Below, one piece after another: positions 1-6,160 of a DNA stretch of 6,300 bases. The notes below the pieces were generated by a model. It was not told the origin of the DNA and searched no databases. It saw only the letters and a program-made list of their open reading frames with translations. The position numbers and the translations under genes are program-made. Source of the stretch: an uncultured Porphyromonadaceae bacterium (GTDB lineage Bacteria > Bacteroidota > Bacteroidia > Bacteroidales > Muribaculaceae); NCBI GenBank assembly GCA_947175225.1, contig CAMWLX010000214.1:1-6300 (forward strand), given 5' to 3'. How positions within the stretch are numbered: position 1 is the first letter of the stretch; each line of letters starts with the position of its first letter.

Positions 1-298
1 CTCTCAGCTCCTCGAAAATCTTATCGATTGCTTCTGGCGCTTTCGCTTTGTAGTCAGAAGTTTTATAGAGATTCTCTATAGTGTGGTCATATTTTTCTCT
101 AAGTGAATCAATAAGTTCACTTGCTAAAGTCTTGTTATGATCCTTTATGGCAGAGGAAATTTCAAGCAAAGAATTTGTGGTGCCACTCATAGCTGAAAGC
201 ACTACTATATCTTTTTTACAGCCTGATATCAGTTTCCCGACATTCTTGATTCTTTCGGCACTTCCTACTGAAGTCCCGCCAAATTTCTTTACCTTCAT
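1..298 (-). CDS. lysC: Aspartate kinase, N-terminal part (gene runs off left edge)
   Basis: This is the first 99 codons of an aspartokinase, which phosphorylates L-aspartate in the cytoplasm as the first step towards lysine, threonine, methionine and diaminopimelate. Reading the minus strand from the ATG at 298 gives the family's N-terminal motif KFGGTSVG (residues 5-12), which forms part of the nucleotide/phosphate site. It is followed by VVLSAMSGTTNSL (residues 32-44), the second conserved block of the amino-acid kinase fold. The rest of the catalytic domain and any ACT regulatory domains lie outside the window. I therefore cannot tell whether it is monofunctional or fused to homoserine dehydrogenase; the short N-terminus resembles monofunctional Bacteroidales LysC as I remember it. 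The start is firm because the motif sits at the usual distance from it and a good promoter lies about 40 nt upstream. There is no Shine-Dalgarno sequence, as is normal in this phylum. Confidence 0.93.
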   Translation of the reverse strand, partial: MKVKKFGGTSVGSAERIKNVGKLISGCKKDIVVLSAMSGTTNSLLEISSAIKDHNKTLASELIDSLREKYDHTIENLYKTSDYKAKAPEAIDKIFEELR

Positions 299-335
299 TT
301 ATTACTTTTTACCTGAATCGTTGTTATTTCGTCTG

Positions 336-367
336 CAAAATTACAAAAAATATTTCATTCTGCCAAA
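336..367 (-). promoter_or_regulatory. Bacteroidota-type promoter of the aspartate kinase gene
   Basis: On the minus strand there is a -33 box TTTG (367-364), a 20-nt spacer, and a -7 box TAATTTTG (343-336). This matches the primary sigma factor consensus known for Bacteroides (TTTG-N19-21-TAnnTTTG). Transcription would start near 329, giving a leader of about 30 nt before the ATG at 298. The -33 box directly abuts the hairpin at 368-399. Confidence 0.75.
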
Positions 368-399
368 TTAGGCCCCGTCTCATAAAAAATGGGGCCTAA
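368..399 (-). terminator. Hairpin, possible terminator of the prolyl-tRNA deacylase gene
   Basis: A perfect 9-bp inverted repeat, TTAGGCCCC (368-376) with GGGGCCTAA (391-399), encloses a 14-nt loop. Two more weak pairs (one G-T) can form inside it. It lies about 45 nt downstream of the stop of the minus-strand deacylase gene and just before the lysC promoter, which is a sensible place for a terminator. Only three T residues follow it on the minus strand, so classical intrinsic termination is uncertain. It could instead be an attenuating or mRNA-stabilising hairpin. Confidence 0.45.
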
Positions 400-426
400 A
401 ATCCTCCAATGTTTGTTTTGGTGCAA

Positions 427-439
427 GAGGCTTTGCCTC
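427..439 (-). other. Small hairpin just after the deacylase stop codon
   Basis: GAGGC (427-431) pairs perfectly with GCCTC (435-439) around a 3-nt loop, starting 4 nt after the minus-strand stop codon at 443-445. No T-run follows, so I call it only a 3'-end structure. It may act together with the stronger hairpin at 368-399. Confidence 0.3.
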
Positions 440-442
440 ATA

Positions 443-988
443 TTATTCACACTCCGCAGGATTCTCAATCAATATCGGTTTCTTTCCCAAAAGCTGAAAA
501 AGATTCTCATTTCTTATGGCGATGAATCCGCAGGGATCACCATCAGTAATGACTATGCTCTCTCTTGCAGCCACGTCTCGGTCCATTACAAAAGTCACGT
601 CTTTGGCTTCCTCTCTAAGCAGCCCGAATGCAGTAGCGGCTCCATGTGCCGTCCCAAGTATCTTCATCATCAATTCCTCATCTGCAAAAGAAACTCGTGG
701 AATCTGAAGGGAGGCTCCGAATTCTTTGGTTATGAATGGTTTTCGTGCATGAGTCACATAAAGCCAAAACTTATTCTTCTGCCGGTTTGTCAAAAGAATT
801 GTCTTTACTGTATCTATTCCAAAAGCTTTGTCAATATTAAGGCAATCGTCCATTGATATCCCCGGATCGCTTTCAATCCGTGTGTACTCAATCCCGGCAT
901 TCTCCAGTGCTTGATATATCAACCTTTGTGTTTCAGTCTTAAATCTTGCTGGAGCACCCTTCATTATTTCACTCGTATAAAATCCCAT
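443..988 (-). CDS. YbaK/ProX-family prolyl-tRNA editing deacylase (PrdX-like)
   Basis: This is a 181-residue cytoplasmic protein made of a single YbaK/EbsC aminoacyl-tRNA deacylase domain (about residues 18-168). Stand-alone members related to the ProRS insertion domain hydrolyse mischarged Ala-tRNA(Pro) (ProX/PrdX) or Cys-tRNA(Pro) (YbaK). Visible family features are VKTILLTN with the conserved lysine K62, GTAHGAATAFGLL (112-124, the GxxxxxTxFGLL loop) and ITDGDPCGFIAI (147-158) near the C-terminus. The 'prolyl-tRNA synthetase-associated' subgroup fits best, so Ala-tRNA(Pro) is the likelier substrate; that is inference. The start is uncertain. ATG 988 gives 181 residues but leaves a leader of only about 12 nt after the candidate promoter, and the internal ATG at 964 would give 173 residues. 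The frame stays open far upstream into the divergent transporter gene, but that extension has no family similarity. It is transcribed towards lysC, which has its own promoter. Confidence 0.85.
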   Translation of the reverse strand: MGFYTSEIMKGAPARFKTETQRLIYQALENAGIEYTRIESDPGISMDDCLNIDKAFGIDTVKTILLTNRQKNKFWLYVTHARKPFITKEFGASLQIPRVSFADEELMMKILGTAHGAATAFGLLREEAKDVTFVMDRDVAARESIVITDGDPCGFIAIRNENLFQLLGKKPILIENPAECE

Positions 989-1006
989 ATTTCTCTTATT
1001 TTTTTG

Positions 1007-1014
1007 CAAAATTA
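1007..1014 (-). promoter_or_regulatory. -7 box of the prolyl-tRNA deacylase gene
   Basis: The minus strand reads TAATTTTG here, an exact TAnnTTTG -7 element, followed by CA as in the lysC promoter. No TTTG is found at the expected -33 position (about 1033-1038, which falls in the 11-bp repeat). The promoter is therefore a half match and may be weak or need an activator. Confidence 0.4.
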
Positions 1015-1032
1015 GTGATTTTTTTAATAAAT

Positions 1033-1054
1033 TCCTCTGTGTGTCCTCTGTGTG
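1033..1054. repeat. Tandem 11-bp duplication in the divergent promoter region
   Basis: Two exact adjoining copies of TCCTCTGTGTG lie at 1033-1043 and 1044-1054. They sit between the two divergent promoters, upstream of both the deacylase gene and the EamA transporter gene. They could be a regulator's paired half-sites or a non-functional slippage duplication; the sequence alone does not decide. Confidence 0.6.
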
Positions 1055-1066
1055 AGATAAAAAAAA

Positions 1067-1098
1067 TTTTATTTTTCCCCAATTTTTAACTAAATTTG
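1067..1098 (+). promoter_or_regulatory. Promoter of the EamA transporter gene
   Basis: The -7 box TAAATTTG (1091-1098) matches TAnnTTTG. Twenty nucleotides upstream is TTTT (1067-1070), one mismatch from the TTTG -33 box. The predicted start of transcription near 1104 makes the GTG at 1103 unusable as a start codon and supports the ATG at 1151, with a leader of about 45 nt. Confidence 0.5.
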
Positions 1099-1150
1099 TA
1101 CCGTGAATAGTGCGGTTGCTTTTTCTGACCGCATAAAACCTACATCTGAT

Positions 1151-2077
1151 ATGATTCTTGAAAAAAAGAACAGTTGGAAAAATAGCAAGATTACAGGACA
1201 CATCGGTGCCCTGATCACCGTCATTTGCTGGGGGTGTAGCTTCATTGCATCCAAAGTCCTCATGGAGGGAGCCTCCTTGACCCCCGTGGAGGTCTATGTC
1301 TATCGCTTTCTTCTGGCTTATCTGATGATGCTTGCTATCACTGTAAAGCAATTGAGATCTAATTCTTGGAAAGACGAGCTTCAGTTTGCCCTATGTGGCA
1401 TATGCTCCGGCACTCTCTATTTCCTCATGGAAAACTATGCTCTGATATATACTACAGCTGGCAATGTTTCACTGATCTCTTCCATTTCCCCCATTTTCAC
1501 AGCAATTCTCTTGGCTGCTGTCTATAAGACAAGGATGCTTCGAGGTGAAATTATAGGTTCTGCGATTGCTTTTATTGGTGTGGCTCTTGTCATTCTGAGC
1601 GAACCTATAAGTAAAGGACTTGGTATGGAATTTCATCCGATAGGTGATATTCTTGCTCTTTCCTGTGCCCTCTCTTGGGCTGTCTATTCAATTGCTATCA
1701 AGAGATTGATTCCTATCTACAACACTTTTTTTCTGACAAGAAAACTTTTCTTTTATGGCCTGATAACTTCCATCCCACTCCTATTCATTCAAAAAGAACC
1801 ACTCAATCTTCAGGTGCTTTTTGATTTTTCCCAGCCTGTCTACTTGCTCAATCTGCTCTTCCTTGCTGTCATGTGCTCGTCAATGGCATATCTGCTCTGG
1901 AATGAGTCAATGAAGATTATCGGTCCTCTTGCCACCAACAATTATCTCTATTTCCAGCCCCCTGTGACTATGATTGTCGGGTGCCTACTCCTAAATGAAA
2001 CCATTTATCCATTTGGATATGTCGGCTGTGTTCTCGTGCTTTTGGGCTTGATTTTAGCCGACAAAATGAAAAAATAA
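1151..2077 (+). CDS. EamA/DMT-superfamily transporter
   Basis: This is a 308-residue inner-membrane protein of the drug/metabolite transporter superfamily, with two tandem EamA repeats (about residues 18-148 and 164-305) and about ten hydrophobic segments. Each repeat opens with the typical small-residue/tryptophan motif: VICWGCSFIASK in the first and CALSWAVYSIAIKRL in the second. Family members export amino acids, metabolites or drugs. The substrate cannot be read from the sequence. A short charged N-terminus (EKKNSWKNSK) precedes the first helix, and the protein ends in a basic tail (DKMKK). I chose ATG 1151 over the in-frame GTG at 1103 (324 residues), because the likely transcription start lies at about 1104 and the extra 16 residues are not family-like. 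The AraC regulator follows after 7 nt, which suggests co-transcription and possibly regulation of this transporter. Confidence 0.88.
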   Translation: MILEKKNSWKNSKITGHIGALITVICWGCSFIASKVLMEGASLTPVEVYVYRFLLAYLMMLAITVKQLRSNSWKDELQFALCGICSGTLYFLMENYALIYTTAGNVSLISSISPIFTAILLAAVYKTRMLRGEIIGSAIAFIGVALVILSEPISKGLGMEFHPIGDILALSCALSWAVYSIAIKRLIPIYNTFFLTRKLFFYGLITSIPLLFIQKEPLNLQVLFDFSQPVYLLNLLFLAVMCSSMAYLLWNESMKIIGPLATNNYLYFQPPVTMIVGCLLLNETIYPFGYVGCVLVLLGLILADKMKK

Positions 2078-2084
2078 TTTTGCA

Positions 2085-2957
2085 ATGAAAGAAGAAAACA
2101 GCAGACTTGACTATGGATATGTCAATCTTTCGATGAATGTTGACGAGATTCTTGGAAAGGATTTCTGGATGTTCGATAATATTACGGCCGCTATGTTGCC
2201 GTCTTACACCGAACCGGTCAAGCTTACAGCGAGCATCTCAATATTTGTGAGAAAAGGAAAATTCAAATTCAGCAATAATCTTATTGTTTATGACTTTGAG
2301 GGTCCCGCTATCGTGAATATTCGTAATGGTGAGACTCTTCAGCTTCTTAAGATAAGCCCCGACTTCTCTGCTTCATTTATTGTGATGTCTAAATTCTTTG
2401 TTGAAGATATCTTTCTGCATATCAATGATATGCAGAATCTCAGCGCTATGTCGCGCAATCCTGTGGCCAAAATTCCTCTCGACATCCTTTCTAAATTTGA
2501 AAATCTTTACGAGTCTCTGCGTATAGTTTCTTCCGACACGGCTAATCCTCAGATCCTTAAAGCTCTTCAGCATTCTATCATTGCATTCTATTATAGATAT
2601 GCATATCGCTGTTATGATCTTATGAATCCTGGTGCTGATTCCGGAGCGCGTCTTAGCGATCGTTTTATAATGCTTGTGAAAGAAAAATTCAAGACAGAAC
2701 GCTTTCTTGAATATTATGCTGACGAACTCGGTGTCACTCCCAAACATCTATCCAGAACTGTAAAAGCCCAGACCGGATATTCTGCGGCTTCGTGGATTGA
2801 ACGTTTTCTGATTCTTGAAGCCAAGATTCTGTTGAAATCCACCAACCTGACTATACAGCAGATTAGCGACGACCTCAACTTCCCGACACAGTCATTCTTC
2901 GGTAAATACTTCAAGAAGAATGTCGGTCTCTCTCCAAAGCTCTACCGCAATTCCTGA
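2085..2957 (+). CDS. AraC-family transcriptional regulator
   Basis: This is a 290-residue cytoplasmic DNA-binding protein. The C-terminal third is an AraC/XylS domain with two helix-turn-helix units. The first covers about residues 207-231 (YYADELGVTPKHLSRTVKAQ). The second covers about 255-288 and carries the family signature, ISDDLNFPTQSFFGKYFKK followed by GLSPKLYR. The N-terminal part (about 1-170) is β-rich and probably a cupin-like sensor domain as in other Bacteroidota AraC proteins; I see no motif naming its ligand. Length is normal for the family. The gene starts 7 nt after the EamA transporter stop, so the two are probably one transcript and the transporter is the obvious candidate target. 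A TAATTTTGCA string, identical to the lysC and deacylase -7 regions, overlaps the transporter stop and ends right before this ATG. Confidence 0.92.
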   Translation: MKEENSRLDYGYVNLSMNVDEILGKDFWMFDNITAAMLPSYTEPVKLTASISIFVRKGKFKFSNNLIVYDFEGPAIVNIRNGETLQLLKISPDFSASFIVMSKFFVEDIFLHINDMQNLSAMSRNPVAKIPLDILSKFENLYESLRIVSSDTANPQILKALQHSIIAFYYRYAYRCYDLMNPGADSGARLSDRFIMLVKEKFKTERFLEYYADELGVTPKHLSRTVKAQTGYSAASWIERFLILEAKILLKSTNLTIQQISDDLNFPTQSFFGKYFKKNVGLSPKLYRNS

Positions 2958-2968
2958 CCTTTCTCCTT

Positions 2969-3003
2969 TATTCTTAATTCTAAATTCAAAATTCTAAATT
3001 AAA
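2969..3003. repeat. Short degenerate AATTCTA heptamer array before def
   Basis: Units of 7 bp run in register: a degenerate TATTCTT (2969-2975), AATTCTA (2976-2982), AATTCAA (2983-2989), AATTCTA (2990-2996) and AATTAAA (2997-3003). They fill most of the 54-nt gap between the AraC gene and def, ending 8 nt before the def ATG. The unit is the same as in the longer array before ettA. No TAnnTTTG box or hairpin is seen in the gap, so def may be read through from upstream. Confidence 0.7.
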
Positions 3004-3011
3004 ATCAAAAT

Positions 3012-3572
3012 ATGCTACTACCCATCTATCTCTATGGTCACCCAATATTGCGTGCCGAAACCGAAGAAATCACTCCTGACTATCCCGATTTGCAGAAACT
3101 AATCGCAGATATGTGGGAGACAATGTATAATTCTGATGGCGTCGGTCTTGCCGCTCCTCAGATTGGACGTTCAATACGCCTCATAGTCCTTGATGGCAGT
3201 GCGCTTGCTGAAGATTTTCCCGAATGTAAAGATTCCAAGATGGTGCTGATCAATCCTGAACTCGATGTGATTGAAGATATGGATCCCGTAAGCCGTTCAG
3301 AAGGTTGTCTTTCAATTCCGGGACTCTCTGAGAATGTAAAGCGTGTTGAGCATATACGTCTCAATTGGCTCGATGAGAATTTCGTGGAACACGAGAAGGA
3401 TTTCACCGGTTTCTTGAGCCGCATCATCCAGCACGAATGCGATCATCTTGAAGGTGAGGTCTACACCGACCACATTACCCCTATCCGCAAGCAACTTATA
3501 AAGTCAAAGCTCAACAACATTGCCAAAGGTAAAGTCCGCTGCGACTACCGCACAAAATCCGCCTCCAAATAA
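3012..3572 (+). CDS. def: Peptide deformylase
   Basis: This is a cytoplasmic metallo-hydrolase, working at the ribosome exit, that removes the formyl group from the N-terminal formyl-methionine of new proteins. All three catalytic motifs are intact in 186 residues: GVGLAAPQ (43-50), EGCLS (97-101) with metal-binding Cys99, and QHECDHLEG (140-148) with metal ligands His141 and His145 and catalytic Glu142. The length is normal for bacterial deformylases, and the N-terminus (LPIYLYGHPILR) resembles Bacteroidales Def, which supports the ATG at 3012. There is no Shine-Dalgarno sequence; the leader is the AT-rich heptamer repeat. A longer array of the same repeat follows, and then ettA, so def sits in a run of translation genes. 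This looks like the housekeeping copy, though a second def elsewhere cannot be excluded. Confidence 0.97.
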   Translation: MLLPIYLYGHPILRAETEEITPDYPDLQKLIADMWETMYNSDGVGLAAPQIGRSIRLIVLDGSALAEDFPECKDSKMVLINPELDVIEDMDPVSRSEGCLSIPGLSENVKRVEHIRLNWLDENFVEHEKDFTGFLSRIIQHECDHLEGEVYTDHITPIRKQLIKSKLNNIAKGKVRCDYRTKSASK

Positions 3573-3573
3573 A

Positions 3574-3650
3574 AATTCTCAATTCTCAATTCTCAATTCT
3601 CAATTCTAAATTCTAATTTCTAAATTCTAAATTCTAAATTCTAAATTAGA
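3574..3650. repeat. Heptamer tandem array (AATTCTC x4, AATTCTA x6) before ettA
   Basis: Ten head-to-tail 7-bp units cover 3574-3643. The first four are exactly AATTCTC. The next six are AATTCTA, except the seventh unit overall (3616-3622), which reads ATTTCTA. A decayed eleventh unit, AATTAGA (3644-3650), follows. The array fills all but a few bases of the def-ettA gap and ends 3 nt before the ettA ATG. No hairpin, T-run or TAnnTTTG box is visible inside it, so the array itself would be the ettA leader. Tandem heptamers of this purity are prone to copy-number change by slippage. Confidence 0.92.
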
Positions 3651-3653
3651 TAA

Positions 3654-5342
3654 ATGGCCGACGATAAAAAAATAATTTTTTCAATGGTGGGTGTCTCAAA
3701 AGTCATCCCTCCTCAGCGACAAATACTTAAAAATATCTATCTATCCTTCTTCTATGGTGCCAAAATTGGCATCATTGGTCTCAATGGTAGCGGCAAGTCT
3801 ACATTAATGAAGATTATCGCAGGAATCGATAAAAATTTTCAGGGTGAAGTGGTTTTCTCTCCCGGATATTCAGTAGGATACTTGGAGCAGGACCCGAAAC
3901 TCGATCCGGATAAGACTGTGCGTCAAGTGGTGGAAGAAGGTGTTAAGCCCATTATGGATCTCCTGGCAGAATATGAAGAGGTCAACAACGCTTTCTGCGA
4001 TCCGGAGGTGCTTGAAGACCCTGAGAAAATGGATAAACTCATGGAGAGGCAGGCGCAGTTGCAAGACAAACTCGATGCTGCTGATGCATGGAATATTGAT
4101 AATAAACTGGAGCGTGCAATGGATGCTCTCCGTTGCCCCCCAGACGATCAACCGATCAGCCAGCTCTCCGGTGGTGAACGTCGTCGTGTGGCTCTTTGCC
4201 GTCTTCTCCTTCAGCAACCGGACGTTCTTCTGCTCGACGAGCCTACCAACCACCTCGATGCTGAGTCTATAGATTGGCTTGAGCAGCATCTCCAGCAATA
4301 CCCCGGTACGGTCATTGCAGTAACTCACGACCGTTACTTCCTCGACCATGTCGCAGGTTGGATTCTCGAACTCGACCGTGGCGAAGGTATCCCTTGGAAA
4401 GGTAACTATTCTTCTTGGCTCGACCAGAAGACTAAGCGTATGGCTCAGGAAGAGAAGCAGGCAAGTAAGCGTCGTAAGACTCTTGAGCGTGAGCTGGAAT
4501 GGGTACGCATGGCTCCAAAGGCTCGTCAGGCTAAGGGTAAGGCCCGCCTCGCAAGCTACGACCGACTCCTTAATGAAGACCAGAAGCAGCGTGAGGAGAA
4601 ACTCGAGATATTCATTCCTAATGGTCCGCGTCTTGGCAATAAGGTCATCCTTGCAAATCATGTGGCAAAGGCTTTTGGAGAGAAGAATCTATTTGAAGAC
4701 CTCAATTTCATGCTCCCTCCAAATGGCATTGTCGGCGTGATCGGTCCTAATGGTGCAGGTAAGACTACTCTTTTCCGTCTGATTATGGGTCTCGAGAAGC
4801 AGGATGCCGGTGATTTTGAAGTAGGCGATACTGTGAAGATTGCCTATGTCGATCAGTCACACAAGGATCTTGACTCGGAAAAGAGTGTCTATGAAGTGAT
4901 CTCCCAAGGCGTAGAATCTTTCCGTATGGGTGGTCGCGATATGAATGCTCGTGCTTATCTCTCTAAGTTTAATTTCACCGGTGCCGATCAAGAGAAGAAG
5001 ATCGGTGTTCTTTCCGGTGGTGAGCGCAATCGACTCCATCTTGCAATGGCGCTTAAGGAAGAGGGCAATGTCTTGCTTCTTGACGAACCTACCAATGATA
5101 TCGACGTGAATACTCTTCGTGCTCTTGAGGAAGGTCTTGAAAATTTCGCTGGCTGTGCCGTTGTCATCAGCCACGACCGATGGTTCCTCGACCGTATAGC
5201 AACTCATATCCTTGCTTTCGAAGGCGACTCAAAGATCACTTTCTATGAAGGTGGCTACTCCGACTATGAGGAATTCCGTAAGAAACGCGATGGAATCGAT
5301 GCAGAGACTCCACATCGTATCCGCTACAAAAAACTCATGTAA
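3654..5342 (+). CDS. ettA: ABC-F protein EttA (energy-dependent translational throttle)
   Basis: This is a 562-residue soluble ABC-F ATPase without membrane segments. E. coli EttA (555 residues) binds the ribosomal E site and gates entry into elongation according to the ATP/ADP ratio. Both nucleotide-binding domains are complete. NBD1 has Walker A GLNGSGKST (42-50), signature LSGGE (171-175), Walker B LLLDEPTNHLD with catalytic Glu196, and H-loop His225. NBD2 has Walker A GPNGAGKTT (364-372), signature LSGGE (453-457), Walker B with Glu478, and H-loop His507. An acidic arm insertion (about 95-140) and a basic interdomain linker (about 255-320, rich in K/R) match the EttA layout. The string GWILELDRGEGIPWKGNYSS agrees almost exactly with E. 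coli EttA as I remember it, which argues against Uup, YheS or antibiotic-resistance ABC-F members. The start follows the heptamer array, and the TAATG junction couples it to the methyltransferase gene. Confidence 0.95.
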   Translation: MADDKKIIFSMVGVSKVIPPQRQILKNIYLSFFYGAKIGIIGLNGSGKSTLMKIIAGIDKNFQGEVVFSPGYSVGYLEQDPKLDPDKTVRQVVEEGVKPIMDLLAEYEEVNNAFCDPEVLEDPEKMDKLMERQAQLQDKLDAADAWNIDNKLERAMDALRCPPDDQPISQLSGGERRRVALCRLLLQQPDVLLLDEPTNHLDAESIDWLEQHLQQYPGTVIAVTHDRYFLDHVAGWILELDRGEGIPWKGNYSSWLDQKTKRMAQEEKQASKRRKTLERELEWVRMAPKARQAKGKARLASYDRLLNEDQKQREEKLEIFIPNGPRLGNKVILANHVAKAFGEKNLFEDLNFMLPPNGIVGVIGPNGAGKTTLFRLIMGLEKQDAGDFEVGDTVKIAYVDQSHKDLDSEKSVYEVISQGVESFRMGGRDMNARAYLSKFNFTGADQEKKIGVLSGGERNRLHLAMALKEEGNVLLLDEPTNDIDVNTLRALEEGLENFAGCAVVISHDRWFLDRIATHILAFEGDSKITFYEGGYSDYEEFRKKRDGIDAETPHRIRYKKLM

Positions 5343-6142
5343 TGAATCCAATCGAGATCACTTCCACTGACGATCCTCGGATAAAGATTTTTGCGGGGCT
5401 GACCGAAGCTCAGCTCCGCAATTCTCTTCATCCCGACCAAGGTCTTTTTATAGCTGAGAGCCCAAAAGTGATCCGAGTCGCCCTTAATGCCGGTTTGATT
5501 CCTGTCGCTCTCCTATGCGAACGTCGCCACATTGAGGGGGATGCTTCCGACATTATTGCCCGTATCCCCAATATTCCTATATATACTGGTTCCCGCGATG
5601 TCCTTGCCGCAATCACTGGCTATACGCTGACACGAGGAGTCCTTTGTGCGATGCGTCGGCCGGCTCTTCCCTCTGTAAAAGAGCTATGTGCCAAAGCGAA
5701 GAGGGTAGTGGTGGTCGATGATGTCAGTGACACTACAAATATAGGCTCGATTTTCCGATCAGCGGCAGCCCTCGGCATGGATGCTGTCTTAATGGGACCT
5801 ACGGCATGCGATCCCCTCAATAGGCGAGCTGTAAGAGTGTCGATGGGATCCACATTTCTTATTCCCTGGACTCGATTGGAAGGAGGGCTTGAGCAGTTGA
5901 AGGCATGCGGATTTAAGACAGTAGCTATGGCTCTTCGCAATAATTCCGTGGATATTACCGACCCAATCCTAAAGCAAGAGCCAAAACTTGCCATAATAAT
6001 GGGCACAGAAGGGGAGGGGCTTCCCTTAGATACCATCGACAGTGCCGACTACGTAGTCAAGATTCCAATGCATCATGAAGTTGATTCGCTAAATGTAGCA
6101 GCAGCCTCAGCCATAGCCTTCTACGAACTGACTCGCCCATAG
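5342..6142 (+). CDS. SpoU/TrmH-family RNA 2'-O-ribose methyltransferase
   Basis: This is a 266-residue SAM-dependent methyltransferase of the SPOUT class, which methylates the 2'-OH of a ribose in rRNA or tRNA. The N-terminal part (about 1-110) looks like the SpoU substrate-binding domain. The catalytic domain (about 120-265) carries motif 1, with Asn133 and Arg139 in DTTNIGSIFR (130-139), motif 2 MGTEGEGLP (220-228), and motif 3 KIPMHHEVDSLNVAAA (from 240). Together these form the knotted SAM site. The exact target nucleotide cannot be assigned; RlmB, TrmH and uncharacterised RNA methyltransferases share these motifs. The ATG overlaps the ettA stop by one base (TAATG), so translation is probably coupled and the start is firm. 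It closes a run of translation-related genes. No terminator hairpin follows; a C-rich repeat array starts about 18 nt after the TAG. Confidence 0.92.
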   Translation: MNPIEITSTDDPRIKIFAGLTEAQLRNSLHPDQGLFIAESPKVIRVALNAGLIPVALLCERRHIEGDASDIIARIPNIPIYTGSRDVLAAITGYTLTRGVLCAMRRPALPSVKELCAKAKRVVVVDDVSDTTNIGSIFRSAAALGMDAVLMGPTACDPLNRRAVRVSMGSTFLIPWTRLEGGLEQLKACGFKTVAMALRNNSVDITDPILKQEPKLAIIMGTEGEGLPLDTIDSADYVVKIPMHHEVDSLNVAAASAIAFYELTRP

Positions 6143-6160
6143 CCCAAAATCCCGTAGGAT

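Noticed and set aside
147..371. 74-residue plus-strand frame over lysC
   Set aside because: It is antisense to clear aspartokinase sequence and runs through the lysC promoter.
389..856. 155-residue plus-strand frame over the deacylase gene
   Set aside because: The sense is carried by the minus strand, where the YbaK/ProX motifs are. The plus-strand product shows no family features.
1103..1150. GTG start giving a 324-residue EamA protein
   Set aside because: It lies at the predicted transcription start, 5 nt after the -7 box. The ATG at 1151 precedes a normal-length DMT protein.
989..1351. Upstream extension of the deacylase reading frame (302 residues in total)
   Set aside because: The extension crosses the promoter region and runs antisense through the start of the EamA gene. 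Only the part from 988 or 964 onward resembles the YbaK/ProX family.
3574..3650. Intrinsic terminator after def
   Set aside because: The repeat unit is not self-complementary beyond AATT, so no stable stem forms and no T-run follows.
3870..4661. 263-residue open frame antisense to ettA
   Set aside because: It is a shadow of the ettA codon pattern. It has no recognisable domain, and the sense strand carries all EttA motifs.
3654..5342. Antibiotic-resistance ABC-F (ARE) protein
   Set aside because: The conserved EttA-specific strings, arm length and interdomain linker match the housekeeping EttA type rather than resistance ABC-Fs.
5620..6036. 138-residue minus-strand frame over the methyltransferase gene
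   Set aside because: It is a shadow of the SpoU/TrmH gene with no domain of its own.
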